From CADEED01 sp963711635 (lineage in GTDB: Bacteria; Pseudomonadota; Gammaproteobacteria; Steroidobacterales; Steroidobacteraceae): a DNA stretch of 64,000 nt. Within the stretch, counting starts at the first letter, position 1. Each line of letters opens with the position of its first letter. The position numbers and the translations under genes are program-made. The DNA is taken from positions 310,001 through 374,000 of the forward strand of contig CAVQEZ010000005.1 in NCBI GenBank assembly GCA_963711635.1, written 5' to 3'. Positions 1 through 9,312 of this stretch are shown here, in pieces. The notes below the pieces were generated by a model that was given only the letters and a program-made list of their open reading frames with translations, did no database searches and was not told the origin of the DNA.

Positions 1-1156
1 TCTCAACAACATCAGCTCAAGCGGGCTCGAGCGGCTGCCGCGCGACCGCTACGAGGTGGCCTCGGACATCAACAACCCCGACGCCATCCTGGTGCGCTCG
101 GCGGACATGCACAAGCTGGCGGTGCCCGACAGCCGTGCTCGCCGTGGGCCGCGCCGGCGCCGGCACCAACAACATTCCCGTCGGGCGCTCTCGCAAGCAG
201 GGCATCCCGGTGTTCAACGCGCCGGGCGCGAACGCCAACGCGGTGAAGGAGCTGGTGCTCGCCGGCATGTTCCTGGCCGCGCGCAACATCACGCCAGGCC
301 TGGGCCTTCGCCAAGTCGCAAGCACGGTGACGATCACGCCATCGACGTGGCGGTGGAGAAGGGCAAGAAGAAGTTCGTCGGCTTCGAGCTGCCGGGCCGC
401 ACGCTCGGCGTCATCGGCCTCGGCGCCATCGGCGTCGAAGTGGCGAACTCCGCGCTCGGCCTCGGCATGAAGGTGCTCGGCTACGATCCGCAGATCACCG
501 TGCAACGCGCCTGGCAGCTGTCCTCCAACGTGGAGCAGGCGCTGTCGCTGGACGACCTGTTCGTGCGTTCGGACGTCATCTCCGTGCACGTGCCGCTGAC
601 GCCCGACACCCGCGGCCTGGTGAACGAAGCGCGCCTCAAGCTCATGCGCAAGGACGGCGTGATCCTGAACTTCGCGCGCGCGCCCATCGTCGACGAGAAA
701 GCCGATCATCGCCGCGCTCGACGACGGCCGCCTGCAGGGCTACGTCTGCGACTTCCCGACCAATGCACTCAAGGACCATCCGAAGGTCGTGACGCTGCCG
801 CACCTCGGCGCCTCGACCAACGAAGCCGAGGACAACTGCGCCGTCATGGTGGCCGACACCGTGCAAGGACTACCTCGAGAACGGCAACATCAAGAACAGC
901 GTGAACTTCCCGGAAGTGGTGCTGCCGCGCGCGCCCAAGACCGCGCGCATCTGCATCGCCAACAGCAACGTGCCTAACATGGTGGGCCAGATCTCCACCG
1001 TGCTGGCCGGCGCCTCGCTCAACATCGCCGAGCTGCTCAACAAGTCCCGCGGCGAATACGCCTACACGCTCATCGACACCGATGGCGCCGTGGATGCCGG
1101 CGTGATCGACAAGATCCGCGGCGATCGGCGGCGTGCTGGCGGCGCGGGTGATATAA
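1..1156 (+). CDS. serA: D-3-phosphoglycerate dehydrogenase (5' end outside window)
   Basis: Oxidises 3-phosphoglycerate with NAD+, the first step of serine synthesis in the cytoplasm. The window opens inside the gene, at about LNNISSSGLERLP. Visible parts are the substrate-side segment GRAGAGTNNIPV, the NAD-binding Rossmann motif GVIGLGAIG (about 405-435), LPHLGAST with its catalytic His, and a C-terminal ACT domain (about 930-1150) ending LAARVI then TAA. This ACT-containing short SerA form is common beside pheA in gammaproteobacteria. The frame is broken by extra single bases near 133, 298, 330, 707, 865 and 1123; the protein reads continuously once they are skipped, so I treat them as sequence errors. 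pheA starts 10 bases downstream. Confidence 0.93.
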
Positions 1157-1165
1157 ACCGCGGGC

Positions 1166-2323
1166 ATGGCAAAGCGCAGAGCAGCCGAGCCAAGCAGAAG
1201 ACGCAGCAGGCGGCGGGGCCAGTCGCCCGCCGTCGCTCCGATCCGCTGGCGCAACTGCGCGCGCAGATCGACAGCGTGGATGCGCGCATCCACGCGCTGC
1301 TCAACGAGCGCGCGCGCCTGGCGCGCCAGGTCGGCATCTCCAAACACGCCGACGGCCACACCGTCGATTTCTACCGCCCCGAGCGCGAGGCGCAGGTGCT
1401 GCGCATGGCGCGCGAGCGCAACAAGGGGCCGCTGCGCACCGAGGAAATCCTGCGGCTGTTCCGCGAGATCATGTCCGCCTGCCTCGCGCAGGAGGAGCCG
1501 CTGAAGGTCGGCTACCTCGGGCCCGAAGGCACGTTCTCGCAGACCGCCACGCTCAAGCATTTCGGCCACTCGGTGCGCGCGCTGGCGCTGTCGTCGGTGG
1601 ACGAGGTATTCCACGAAGTCGAAGCCGGCCTCGCGGACTTCGGCGTCGTGCCGGTGGAGAACTCCACCGAAGGCATCGGTCAACCACACGCTCGACAGCT
1701 TGTTAGGTTCGCCGCTGAAGATCTGCGGCGAGGTCGAGCTGCGCATCCACCAGTTCCTGATGGGCGGCGATGGACTCGCTGGAGAAGATCAAGCGCATCT
1801 GCAGCCATCCGCAGTCGCTGGCGCAATGCCGCGGCTGGCTGGACGAGCATCTGCCGGACGTGCCGCGCGTGCCGGTGTCCAGCAACGCCGAGGGCGCGCG
1901 CCGCGCGCGCGACGAGGAGGGCACGGCCGCCATCGCCGGCGAAACCGCGGCCGATGTCTACGGACTCAAGTCGCTGGCCACCGAGATCGAAGATCGCGAC
2001 GACAACACCACGCGCTTTTTTGTAGTGGGCCGCAAGCTCTTCACGCCCAGCGGCGACGATCGCACCACCATCCTCTGCTCGGCGCTGCACACCGATTCGC
2101 CGGGCGCGTTGTTCCGCCTGCTCGAGCCGCTGGCCAAACACAAGATCAGCCTGACGCGCATCGAGTCGCGGCCTTCGCACAAGCAAGAAGTGGGACTACG
2201 TGTTCTTCTTCGACATCGATGGCCACGCCGACGAGCCGCACGTGGCCAAGGCGCTGGCGGCCCTCAAGAAGCGCGCCTCGTTGTTCCGCGTGCTTGGGTT
2301 CATACCCGCGCGCCGTGTCGTGA
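1166..2323 (+). CDS. pheA: Bifunctional chorismate mutase / prephenate dehydratase (P-protein)
   Basis: Converts chorismate to prephenate and then phenylpyruvate for phenylalanine synthesis. Domains in order: an AroQ-type chorismate mutase helix bundle (about 1245-1495, DPLAQLRAQIDSVD), the prephenate dehydratase domain starting GYLGPEGTFS (about 1510) with VPVENSTEG, and a C-terminal ACT domain (about 2085-2310) with the ESRP feedback-binding motif (IESRPSHK). Stop TGA at 2321-2323 overlaps the GTG of hisC. The ATG at 1166 is out of frame with the mutase domain, so at least one indel lies in 1170-1240; further +1 breaks occur near 1681, 1765, 2190 and 2301. The first 25 codons are very Arg-rich and their reading is uncertain. 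Confidence 0.92.
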
Positions 2324-3433
2324 CCGCGCCGGGAGAACTGGCCCTCGACTGGGTGCGCACGCTCGCGCCCTATGTGCCCGGCAAGCCCATCGAGGAGCTC
2401 AGCGCGAGCTCGGCATCTCCAACATCATCAAGCTGGCGTCGAACGAGAACCCGTTCGGGCCCAGCCCGCTGGCGCTCGAGGCCATGCAACGCGCGCTCGA
2501 CGGATACCTGGTTGTACCCGGACGGCAGCGGGCACCAGCTCAAGCACAAGCTGGCGAAGAAACTCGGCGTCGACGTCAACCAGATCACGCTCGGCAATGG
2601 TTCGAACGACGTGCTGGTGCTGCTGGCCGAGGCGTTTCTCGCGCCCGGTCTCGAGGCCGTGTACTCGCAGTACGGCTTTGCGGTGTATCCCATCGCCATC
2701 CAGGCCACGGGCGCCAAGGGCGTGTGTGTGCCGGCGCTGCCGGAGGATTCCGCCATGCCGCTGGGGCACGACCTGGGCGCGATGGCGCGTGCCATCACGC
2801 CACGCACGCGCGTGGTGTTCGTGGCCAACCCTAACAATCCCACCGGCACCTGGGTGCCGACGCACGCGAGCTGGAAGCTTTCATCGCCGCGCTGCCGCGC
2901 GCACGTGGTGCTGGCGCTCGACGAAGCGTATTTCGAATACAGCGGGGGGCTGCCCCTGCAGAACGGCATCGAGTGGCTGAGTCGTTATCCCAACCTGGTC
3001 GTGTTCCGGACGTTTTCGAAGGCCTACGGACTCGCGGGCGTGCGCGTGGGGTATTCCATCAGCCACCCGTCGGTGGCCGACATGCTCAATCGCGTGCGCC
3101 AGCCGTTCAATGTGTCGGCGGTGGGGCTGGCCGGTGCCGCGGCCGCGCTCGACGACCCCACGCACGTCGCGGCTGCGGTCGACGTGGCCATCGCCGAGCG
3201 TGCCCGGGTCAGCGCCCGGCTGGCACAGGCCGGCACGCGCGTCGTGCCCTCGGCCGGCAATTTCCTGTTGTTGCACGCGGGGCCGGAAGCGCGCGCGCGC
3301 TTCGAATCCTTGCTGCGCAAGGGCATCATCGTGCGCCCGGTGGGCAACTATGGACTGGCTGAACACCTGCGGGTCACCCTGGGTACGCGCGCGCAGAACG
3401 ATCGTTTCCTCAGTGCATGGGAAGCCTCTCGCG
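2320..3433 (+). CDS. hisC: Histidinol-phosphate aminotransferase
   Basis: PLP-dependent fold-type I aminotransferase acting on histidinol phosphate; in this pheA-linked position it often also transaminates aromatic keto acids. Seen: KLASNENPFGPSP near the N terminus, YPDGSGHQLK, VFVANPNNPTGT, LDEAYFEY and the PLP-lysine motif FRTFSKAYGLAG (about 3010-3045). The GTG start at 2320 overlaps the pheA stop (GTGA). Indels lie near 2400, 2510, 2866 and 2895. The frame that ends in FLSAWEASR has no stop before cmk starts; it stays open to 3663, which is implausible for HisC, so the true stop near 3430 is probably hidden by another indel. The end given is therefore approximate. Confidence 0.88.
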
Positions 3434-4123
3434 ATGGCCTCGGTACCCATCGTCACCATCGACGGACCTTCGAGCTCGGGCAAGGGCACCATCAGCCGTA
3501 TCGTCGCCGCGCGCGTCGGCTGGAACCTGCTCGACAGCGGCGCCCTGTATCGGCTGGTGGCGCTCGGCGGCATTCAACGGAATCTCGACCCCGACGACGT
3601 GGAGGAGCACGTGGCCGTGGCGCGCTCGATGCGCGTGGAATTCGGCTCGGTGGGAGCGGGTGAGGAAAAGGTGGTGCTCGACGGGCAAGACGTCACGCAC
3701 AAGATCCGCACCGAGCAGGCGGGCGCGGGCGCCTCCCGGGTGGCGGCCTGGCCGGCCGTTCGCGCGGCCCTGACCGACCGCCAAAGATCCTTCGCCACAC
3801 CCCCCGGGCTGGTGGCCGACGGGCGCGATATGGGCACAGTGATCTTTCCAGACGCCCAGTTGAAGGTTTTCCTCACGGCCAGCGCCGAGGAAAGGGCCCA
3901 AAGGCGCCATAAGCAGTTGATCGAGAAGGGTTCCGCTGCTAGTCTTGCCGCCCTTTCGCGGGAGATCGCGGAGCGTGACTTGCGGGATTCCACCCGCCAG
4001 GTCGCCCCACTCAAGCCCGCGCCTGACGCGCAGCTACTCGACTCCACTGGTTTGAGTATCGACGTCGTCGTCGAGCGGGTTCTCTCGCTCGGGCGCGAGC
4101 GCGGTCTCTGGCCAAAGAAGTAG
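3434..4123 (+). CDS. cmk: Cytidylate kinase
   Basis: Phosphorylates CMP and dCMP with ATP in the cytoplasm. The 229-residue frame is intact and the usual length. P-loop GPSSSGKGT lies at residues 10-18, followed by LDSGALYR, the nucleoside-binding DGRDMGTVIFPDA, and the lid region RDLRDSTRQVAPLKPA. ATG 3434 is used because it starts the conserved VTIDGPSSSGKG core. It sits between hisC and rpsA; in many gammaproteobacteria aroA lies between hisC and cmk, but here aroA is further downstream. A 130-base gap to rpsA follows. Confidence 0.95.
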   Translation: MASVPIVTIDGPSSSGKGTISRIVAARVGWNLLDSGALYRLVALGGIQRNLDPDDVEEHVAVARSMRVEFGSVGAGEEKVVLDGQDVTHKIRTEQAGAGASRVAAWPAVRAALTDRQRSFATPPGLVADGRDMGTVIFPDAQLKVFLTASAEERAQRRHKQLIEKGSAASLAALSREIAERDLRDSTRQVAPLKPAPDAQLLDSTGLSIDVVVERVLSLGRERGLWPKK

Positions 4124-4253
4124 CAGTGGATATTTAAGAGCTGCTTCGCAAGGATCGCGAAGCTTTGAACAACCACCTCGATGGGAACGGATTTCCCGCG
4201 AGCGTCAATTGTCACGGTTCGAGCCTACAATCGACCGTGCGAGTGGAAACTAA

Positions 4254-5929
4254 ATGACAGAAAGTTTTGCCCAGCTCTTCGAACAGAGCATCGCTAACCA
4301 GCGCATCCGCCCCGGAATGATCCTCACTGGCCTGATCGTCGACGTAGGCGACGACATGGTCATCGTGAACGTGGGCCTCAAGTCCGAAGCGGTCATCCCG
4401 CTCGAGCAATTCAAGAACGAACGTGGCGAGATCGAAGTCAAGGCTGGCGACAGCGTTGAAGTCGCGCTCGATGCGATGGAAGACGGCACCGGCGAAACGC
4501 GCCTCTCGCGCGAGAAGGCCAAGCGTGCCCGCACCTGGACCCGCCTCGAAGAATCGTTCAACAAATCCGAAATCGTCACCGGCACCATCACGGGCCGCGT
4601 GAAGGGTGGCTTCACCGTCGAGATCGACAACGTCCGCGCGTTCCTTCCCGGTTCGCTCGTCGACGTTCGCCCGGTCCGCGACACCGCCTACCTCGAAGGC
4701 AAGTCCCTCGAGTTCAAGGTCATCAAGCTCGACCAGAAGCGCAACAACGTCGTCGTCTCCCGCCGCGCAGTCGTGGAGCAGGAATTCTCCGCCGAGCGCA
4801 GCGCGCTCATGGACAACCTGCAGGAAGGCACCGTGCTCAAGGGCACGGTCAAGAACCTCACCGACTACGGCGCGTTCGTGGATCTCGGTGGCATCGACGG
4901 CCTGCTGCACATCACCGACATGGCGTGGAAACGCGTCAAGCATCCGTCGGAAGTGGTCAAGGTCGGCGACGAAATCGACGTGCGCATCCTCAAGTTCGAC
5001 CGCGAGCGTTCGCGTGTCTCGCTGGGCCTCAAGCAGCTCGGCGCGGATCCGTGGGAGAACATCGCCCGCCGTTACCCGCCCAACACGCGCGTGTTCGGCA
5101 AGGTCACGAACATCGCCGACTACGGCGCGTTCGTGGAGATCGAAGACGGCGTCGAAGGCCTGGTCCACGTGTCCGAAATGGACTGGACCAACAAGAACGT
5201 CAACCCGGCCAAGGTCGTGCACTCGGGCCAGGAAGTCGAAGTCATGGTGCTGGACGTGGACGAAGAGCGTCGCCGCATTCAGCCTCGGCCTCAAGCAGTG
5301 CAAGCAGAATCCCTGGAAGGAGTTCTCCGAGAACTTCAACCGTGGCGACAAGGTGTCGGGCCAGATCAAGTCGATCACCGACTTCGGCGTGTTCATCGGT
5401 CTCGCCGGCAACATCGACGGTCTCGTGCACCTGTCGGATCTCTCCTGGGACGTGCCCGGCGAAGAAGCCGTGCGCAACTACCAGAAGGGCCAGCAGGTGG
5501 AAGCCATGGTGCTGTCCATCGACCCCGAGCGTGAGCGCATCTCGCTGGGCATCAAGCAGCTCGCGCAGGATCCGTTCAGCGCGTACATCGCGGACGAATC
5601 CCAAGGGCACCATCGTCAAGGGTGTCGTCAAGGAAGTGGACGCGCGTGGCGCGATCATCGACCTGGGCAACGGCATCGAAGGCCAGCTGCGCTCCTCCGA
5701 GCTTGCACGCGATCGCGTCGAAGACGCGCGCACCGTGCTCAAGGTCGGCCAGGAAATCGAAGCCCGCTTCACGGGCGTCGATCGCAAGACTCGCACGATT
5801 GCGCTGTCGATCAAGGCCAAGGAAATCCACGAGGAGCAGGAGGCGGTTTCGAATTACCGCTCCGATCAGCCCTCGTCGGGCACCAGCCTGGGCGACCTGC
5901 TGAAGGAACAGATCGGCAGCGATCGTTGA
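4254..5929 (+). CDS. rpsA: 30S ribosomal protein S1
   Basis: Essential mRNA-binding ribosomal protein made of six S1 (OB-fold) repeats, seen here as recurring GxVxxxxDYGAFV/IDGLLH patterns (about 4310, 4580, 4830, 5090, 5350, 5600). It begins MTESFAQLFEQS and ends LLKEQIGSDR, matching full-length S1 (about 558 residues). Two extra bases break the frame, near 5277 (inside RRRI-SLGLKQ) and 5602 (ADES-KGTIVKG). Because S1 is essential, these two breaks are strong evidence that the indels of this window are sequence errors. The 130-base upstream gap has a TACAAT hexamer at about 4229, a possible -10 box; no good Shine-Dalgarno precedes the ATG, as is usual for rpsA. Confidence 0.96.
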
Positions 5930-5966
5930 TCAGACAGAAAAACAACAACACACGGGTAGGCGGCCT

Positions 5967-6269
5967 ATGACCAAGTCCGAGCTCATCGAGATCATCACGG
6001 CGAAACAGAAACACCTGCCAGCCAAGGATGTGGAGCTCGCGCTCAAGCAGATCCTCGAGATCATGAGCGATGCCCTGTCGGCGGGAGATCGCATCGAGAT
6101 ACGTGGCTTCGGCTCGTTCTCGCTGCACTTCCGGCCGCCGCGGCAGGGCCGCAATCCCAAGACCGGCGAAGCGGTGGCGCTTTCCGGCAAGTACGTTCCG
6201 CACTTCAAGCCCGGCAAGGATCTGCGCGAACGTGTGAACGACGGAGCGGACCGTCCCATCCGGGACTGA
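5967..6269 (+). CDS. ihfB: Integration host factor beta subunit
   Basis: DNA-bending protein that pairs with IHF-alpha and helps sigma54 promoters and recombination. The frame is intact at 100 residues, starting MTKSELIEIITAKQ. The dimer core is followed by the DNA-wrapping arm motif GRNPKTGEAV with the intercalating Pro, then VPHFKPGKDLRERV. It follows rpsA by 37 bases, the classic rpsA-ihfB order. Its product is relevant here because several sigma54 promoters lie in the flagellar region. Confidence 0.96.
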   Translation: MTKSELIEIITAKQKHLPAKDVELALKQILEIMSDALSAGDRIEIRGFGSFSLHFRPPRQGRNPKTGEAVALSGKYVPHFKPGKDLRERVNDGADRPIRD

Positions 6270-6282
6270 AGCTCCGGAATTG

Positions 6283-7609
6283 ATGAGCGCCGCTCCGGCT
6301 TATCCTTCTTTTCTCGATCTCGAGCCCTGGCCCCAGGGCTCGTTTCGTTTTGAGACCGGTCTTCCCGGCAGCAAGTCGCTGACCTTGCGCGACTGCGCCA
6401 TCGCCGCGCTCGCCGATGGCACCAGCACCATTCGATTCCCCGGTGAGGCCGACGACTACTGGCGCATGAAGGATTGCCTGCGCCGGCTCGGAATCCCAGT
6501 CGATGATTCCGCCGAGGAAGCCGTGCGCATCGGTGGCGCCCTCGGACTGTTCGCCGACGGCCGCATCATGCTCGACGTGGGTCAGAGCGCGGTGACCACA
6601 CGGCTCATGCTGGCATTCGCGGCGCTGCGCGAGGATGAGACCGTCGTCGACGGCCACATCAGCATGCAGAAGCGTCCTAACAAGGACCTGGTGGATGCGC
6701 TGCGCGCGCTCGGCGCGACTCTGGAGTCGGCGGAGGATGGATATCTGCCGGTGACCGTGCGCGGCTCGCGTTCACTGCGCGGGCCGGTGCGCGTTCCCGG
6801 CACGATCTCCAGCCAGTACCTCACCAGCCTGCTGACCATCGCACCGCTGGTCGAAGGTGGCCTCACGATCGAAGTCGAGGGCGAGCTCACCAGCAAGCCC
6901 TACGTGGATCTCACGCTCGACGAGATGGCCAAGTTCGGCGTGTCGGTGCGCAATGAAGGCTACCAGCGGCTACAGGTCGCAAAGCAGCGCTATCGTGCCG
7001 GCACCATCGACGTGGAAGGCGACGCTTCGGCCGCTTCCTATATCGCGGCCCTGGCGACGCTGCACGGCGGTTGCATCACGCTAACCAACCTCGGCGCGCG
7101 CACACGCCAGGGCGACTACGGCTTCTTCGGGACTGTGCGAGACGCTCGGTGCGCGCGTCACGCGCAATGCCGCGAACACCGTCATCGAAGGCCCGCGCAC
7201 GCTCGATGCCGCGTTCGATGGGCCCGTCGACATGACCAGCATGCCGGACGTTGCGCCCACGCTGATGATGATTGCGCCGTTCCTGAAAACGGCCACGCGC
7301 ATCACCGGGCTGGCCACGCTGCGCGTCAAGGAATGCGACCGGATCGCCGCGCCGACGCGCGAGCTGCGCAAGTTGGGCATCGAAGTGGAAGAGGGCCCCG
7401 ACTACATGGTGATTCAGCCGCTGCGCTCCAGGCCGCGACCGAAGGTCGTGGAAATCGAGACCTATCACGATCATCGGATCGCCATGTCGTTCGGCGTGCT
7501 CGGATCGCGGTTGCCGGGCGTCAGGATCCTGGATCCGGGCTGCGTGGCGAAGACCTACCCGAACTACTGGCGCGACTGGCAGCGCGCGCGCGATCTTCCG
7601 CGACAGTAA
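6283..7609 (+). CDS. aroA: 3-phosphoshikimate 1-carboxyvinyltransferase (EPSP synthase), diverged
   Basis: Joins phosphoenolpyruvate to shikimate 3-phosphate in the chorismate pathway. Conserved parts: PGSKSLTLR near the N terminus, GDASAASYIAALA, MPDVAPTLMM (catalytic Asp), LRVKECDRIAAPTRELRKLG, YHDHRIAMSFG and GCVAKTYPNYW. The PEP-binding loop is unusual: GQSAVTTR (about residues 103-110) replaces the family's GNAGTAMR/GNSGTTTR. One +1 indel lies near 7133. ATG 6283 follows the ihfB stop by 13 bases. The usual site for aroA is between hisC and cmk, so this copy is displaced or additional. Stop TAA 7607-7609 abuts a repeat element. Confidence 0.88.
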
Positions 7610-7780
7610 GGGGGACATTCCTCATTTGCTAGCAAACGGGGATGGACCTGCAGGGTAGCGGTGGCGGAGGCGTGCGGTGCGGTCTTCGGCAAACGGGAGC
7701 AGGCGGGTCAACTCGGAATGCGCGGACGCCAACCCCTCATGTCCGTCCCCGTTTGCTAGGAATCGGGGAATGTCCCCATT
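7608..7780. repeat. Inverted-repeat element A (stop-codon-docked family)
   Basis: About 173 bases between aroA and lapB. The left arm begins at the aroA stop (TAA then GGGGGACATTCCTC) and continues ATTTGCTAGCAAACGGGG; the right arm ends GTTTGCTAGGAATCGGGG then AATGTCCCCATT at 7780, its imperfect reverse complement. The interior (about 7669-7706) shares GGCGTGCGGTGCGGTCTTCG with element B. No open frame here looks genuine. It may act as a 3' hairpin for aroA. Confidence 0.85.
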
Positions 7781-7798
7781 TCTGATAACGTCCGCGCC

Positions 7799-8758
7799 AT
7801 GCGTTTGCGCGGTATCGGCCCCGAAGTCCTGCTGCTGTGTTTCCTGCTCGTCGGGGCGGCGGCCTTCGTGCTCGGGCGTCGCACGGCCCGCGGCCGGCGC
7901 CTGCGCCGCGATCTCGACTATTTCACCGGCCTCGATCACCTGGTCAACGACCGCTACGACCGCGCCACCGAAGTCTTCACGCGGCTGGCCACGAAATCGC
8001 ACGAGGCGGATATCCAGTTCGCACTCGGCAGCCTGATGCGCAAGCGCGGCGAAGTGGACCGCGCCATCGCCATCCACAGCGAGCTGGCCGGCAACCGCGA
8101 GGTCGCGATCCGCGAGCAGGCCAACTACGCGCTCGGCCTCGACTACATGAGTGCCGGCCTGCTGGATCGCGCCGAGGAAAAACTTCGTGACCTGATGGGG
8201 TCGCCGCGCTATCGCGCCGCGGTGCTCGAGCGCCTCGCGTGGTGCTACGAACAGCAGCGTGACTGGCGCGCGGCGCTGGATATCTGGCGCGAGTTGCCGC
8301 TGGAGCTGCAGCGCGAACGCGCCGTCGTGGCCGCGCACTACTGCTGCGAGCTGGGCGAGGCGGCGCTGGCCGCCGCGGACTATGACGCCGCGCGCGCCCA
8401 CCTGGCCGCGGCCCGCGTGCACGCCGCGGACGCGGCACGGGTCAGGATGCTGGCCGCGCGGATCGCCGCCGCGACCGGCGAGGAAGACAAGACGCTGGAG
8501 CTGTACACCGAGGCGTTGACCGGCTCGCGCAGCATCCAGGAAGCCTTTCTGGACGAGGCGCATGCGGCGCTGAAGACTTCGGCCGCCGAGCTGGATGCGC
8601 GCCTGCTTGCCAGCCAGCCGGCGGTGACTGAGCCGCCGCCCGTCAACGCGCGCTTCCGCTGCGATCAATGCGGCGTGGCCAGTGTCACCTGGCATTGGCG
8701 CTGCCCGAGCTGCCGCTCCTGGGACTCGCTGCAGAGCGTGAATGTCCGCGGGCCCTGA
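7799..8758 (+). CDS. lapB: LapB-type (YciM) TPR protein with rubredoxin-like zinc ribbon
   Basis: LapB couples LPS synthesis to FtsH-mediated control of LpxC at the inner membrane (family knowledge). Seen: an N-terminal membrane segment (residues about 8-24, EVLLLCFLLVGAAAFVLG), then DYFTGLDHLVNDRYDRA and a run of TPR-like helices, and a C-terminal zinc ribbon CDQCG...CPSC (about residues 292-310). At 319 residues it is shorter than the usual roughly 390, so one or two TPRs seem missing from the middle. The frame is intact. The usual partner lapA is absent; element A occupies the space upstream. No close Shine-Dalgarno is visible before ATG 7799. Confidence 0.82.
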   Translation: MRLRGIGPEVLLLCFLLVGAAAFVLGRRTARGRRLRRDLDYFTGLDHLVNDRYDRATEVFTRLATKSHEADIQFALGSLMRKRGEVDRAIAIHSELAGNREVAIREQANYALGLDYMSAGLLDRAEEKLRDLMGSPRYRAAVLERLAWCYEQQRDWRAALDIWRELPLELQRERAVVAAHYCCELGEAALAAADYDAARAHLAAARVHAADAARVRMLAARIAAATGEEDKTLELYTEALTGSRSIQEAFLDEAHAALKTSAAELDARLLASQPAVTEPPPVNARFRCDQCGVASVTWHWRCPSCRSWDSLQSVNVRGP

Positions 8759-8860
8759 TTAATCGCTGGATTTGGCCAGATTGCCGACTGCGGCCCGGCG
8801 CCCGCCGGTTGTTAGTCTCTGCTTCGCCCGGCGTCGCCGGGTCAAACGCAAGGAGGCAAC

Positions 8861-9190
8861 ATGTCATTCAAATTCAAACATCTCATTCCCACGCTGGTCG
8901 CGTCGCTGCTCATGGTTCAGGTGGTGCAGGCCGAGCCGGTCAACATCAACACCGCCGATGCCACGGCGCTGGCCAAGGCGCTGAACGGCATTGGTCCGGC
9001 CAAGGCCAAGGCCATCGTCAGCTACCGTGAGAAAAACGGCCCGTTCAAGAGCGTCGATCAGCTCGCCATGGTCGAAGGCATGACGCAGAAACTCATCGAC
9101 AAGAACCGCGCGGACATCAAGCTGGGCGCGGAAAAGTCCGCGGGCACGGCACCGGCGCCTGCGGCCAAACCGGCCAAACCCGCCTCGTAA
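8861..9190 (+). CDS. ComEA-like helix-hairpin-helix protein, exported
   Basis: 109-residue protein with a signal peptide (MSFKFKHLIPTLVASLLM... cut after VQA, about residue 24) and one helix-hairpin-helix domain: VNINTADATALAKAL, GIGPAKAKAIVSYRE, NGPFKSVDQLAMVEGM. The tail is Ala/Pro/Lys-rich. ComEA proteins bind double-stranded DNA in the periplasm during uptake; short Gram-negative versions like this also occur in species not shown to be competent. A strong Shine-Dalgarno AAGGAGG lies 5 bases before the ATG. No other competence gene is in the window. Confidence 0.85.
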   Translation: MSFKFKHLIPTLVASLLMVQVVQAEPVNINTADATALAKALNGIGPAKAKAIVSYREKNGPFKSVDQLAMVEGMTQKLIDKNRADIKLGAEKSAGTAPAPAAKPAKPAS

Positions 9191-9312
9191 GCCCCTTCCT
9201 ACGGCCGCGGGAGATGTGACAGCCCGCAAACTCTCGCGTCTCCCCGGCCGGGGCTCTGCAGGGCGGTCAGGAGGGCATGGTATGGTTTCGGCCCCTAAAA
9301 ACCGGAGCCCAT

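Noticed and set aside
2320..3663. hisC extending to 3663
   Set aside because: Would overlap cmk by 230 bases with a non-HisC tail; better explained by an indel hiding the stop near 3430.
4212..5477. 421-residue open frame on the minus strand
   Set aside because: Lies entirely antisense to rpsA, whose S1 repeats are unmistakable; long antisense frames are common in GC-rich genes.
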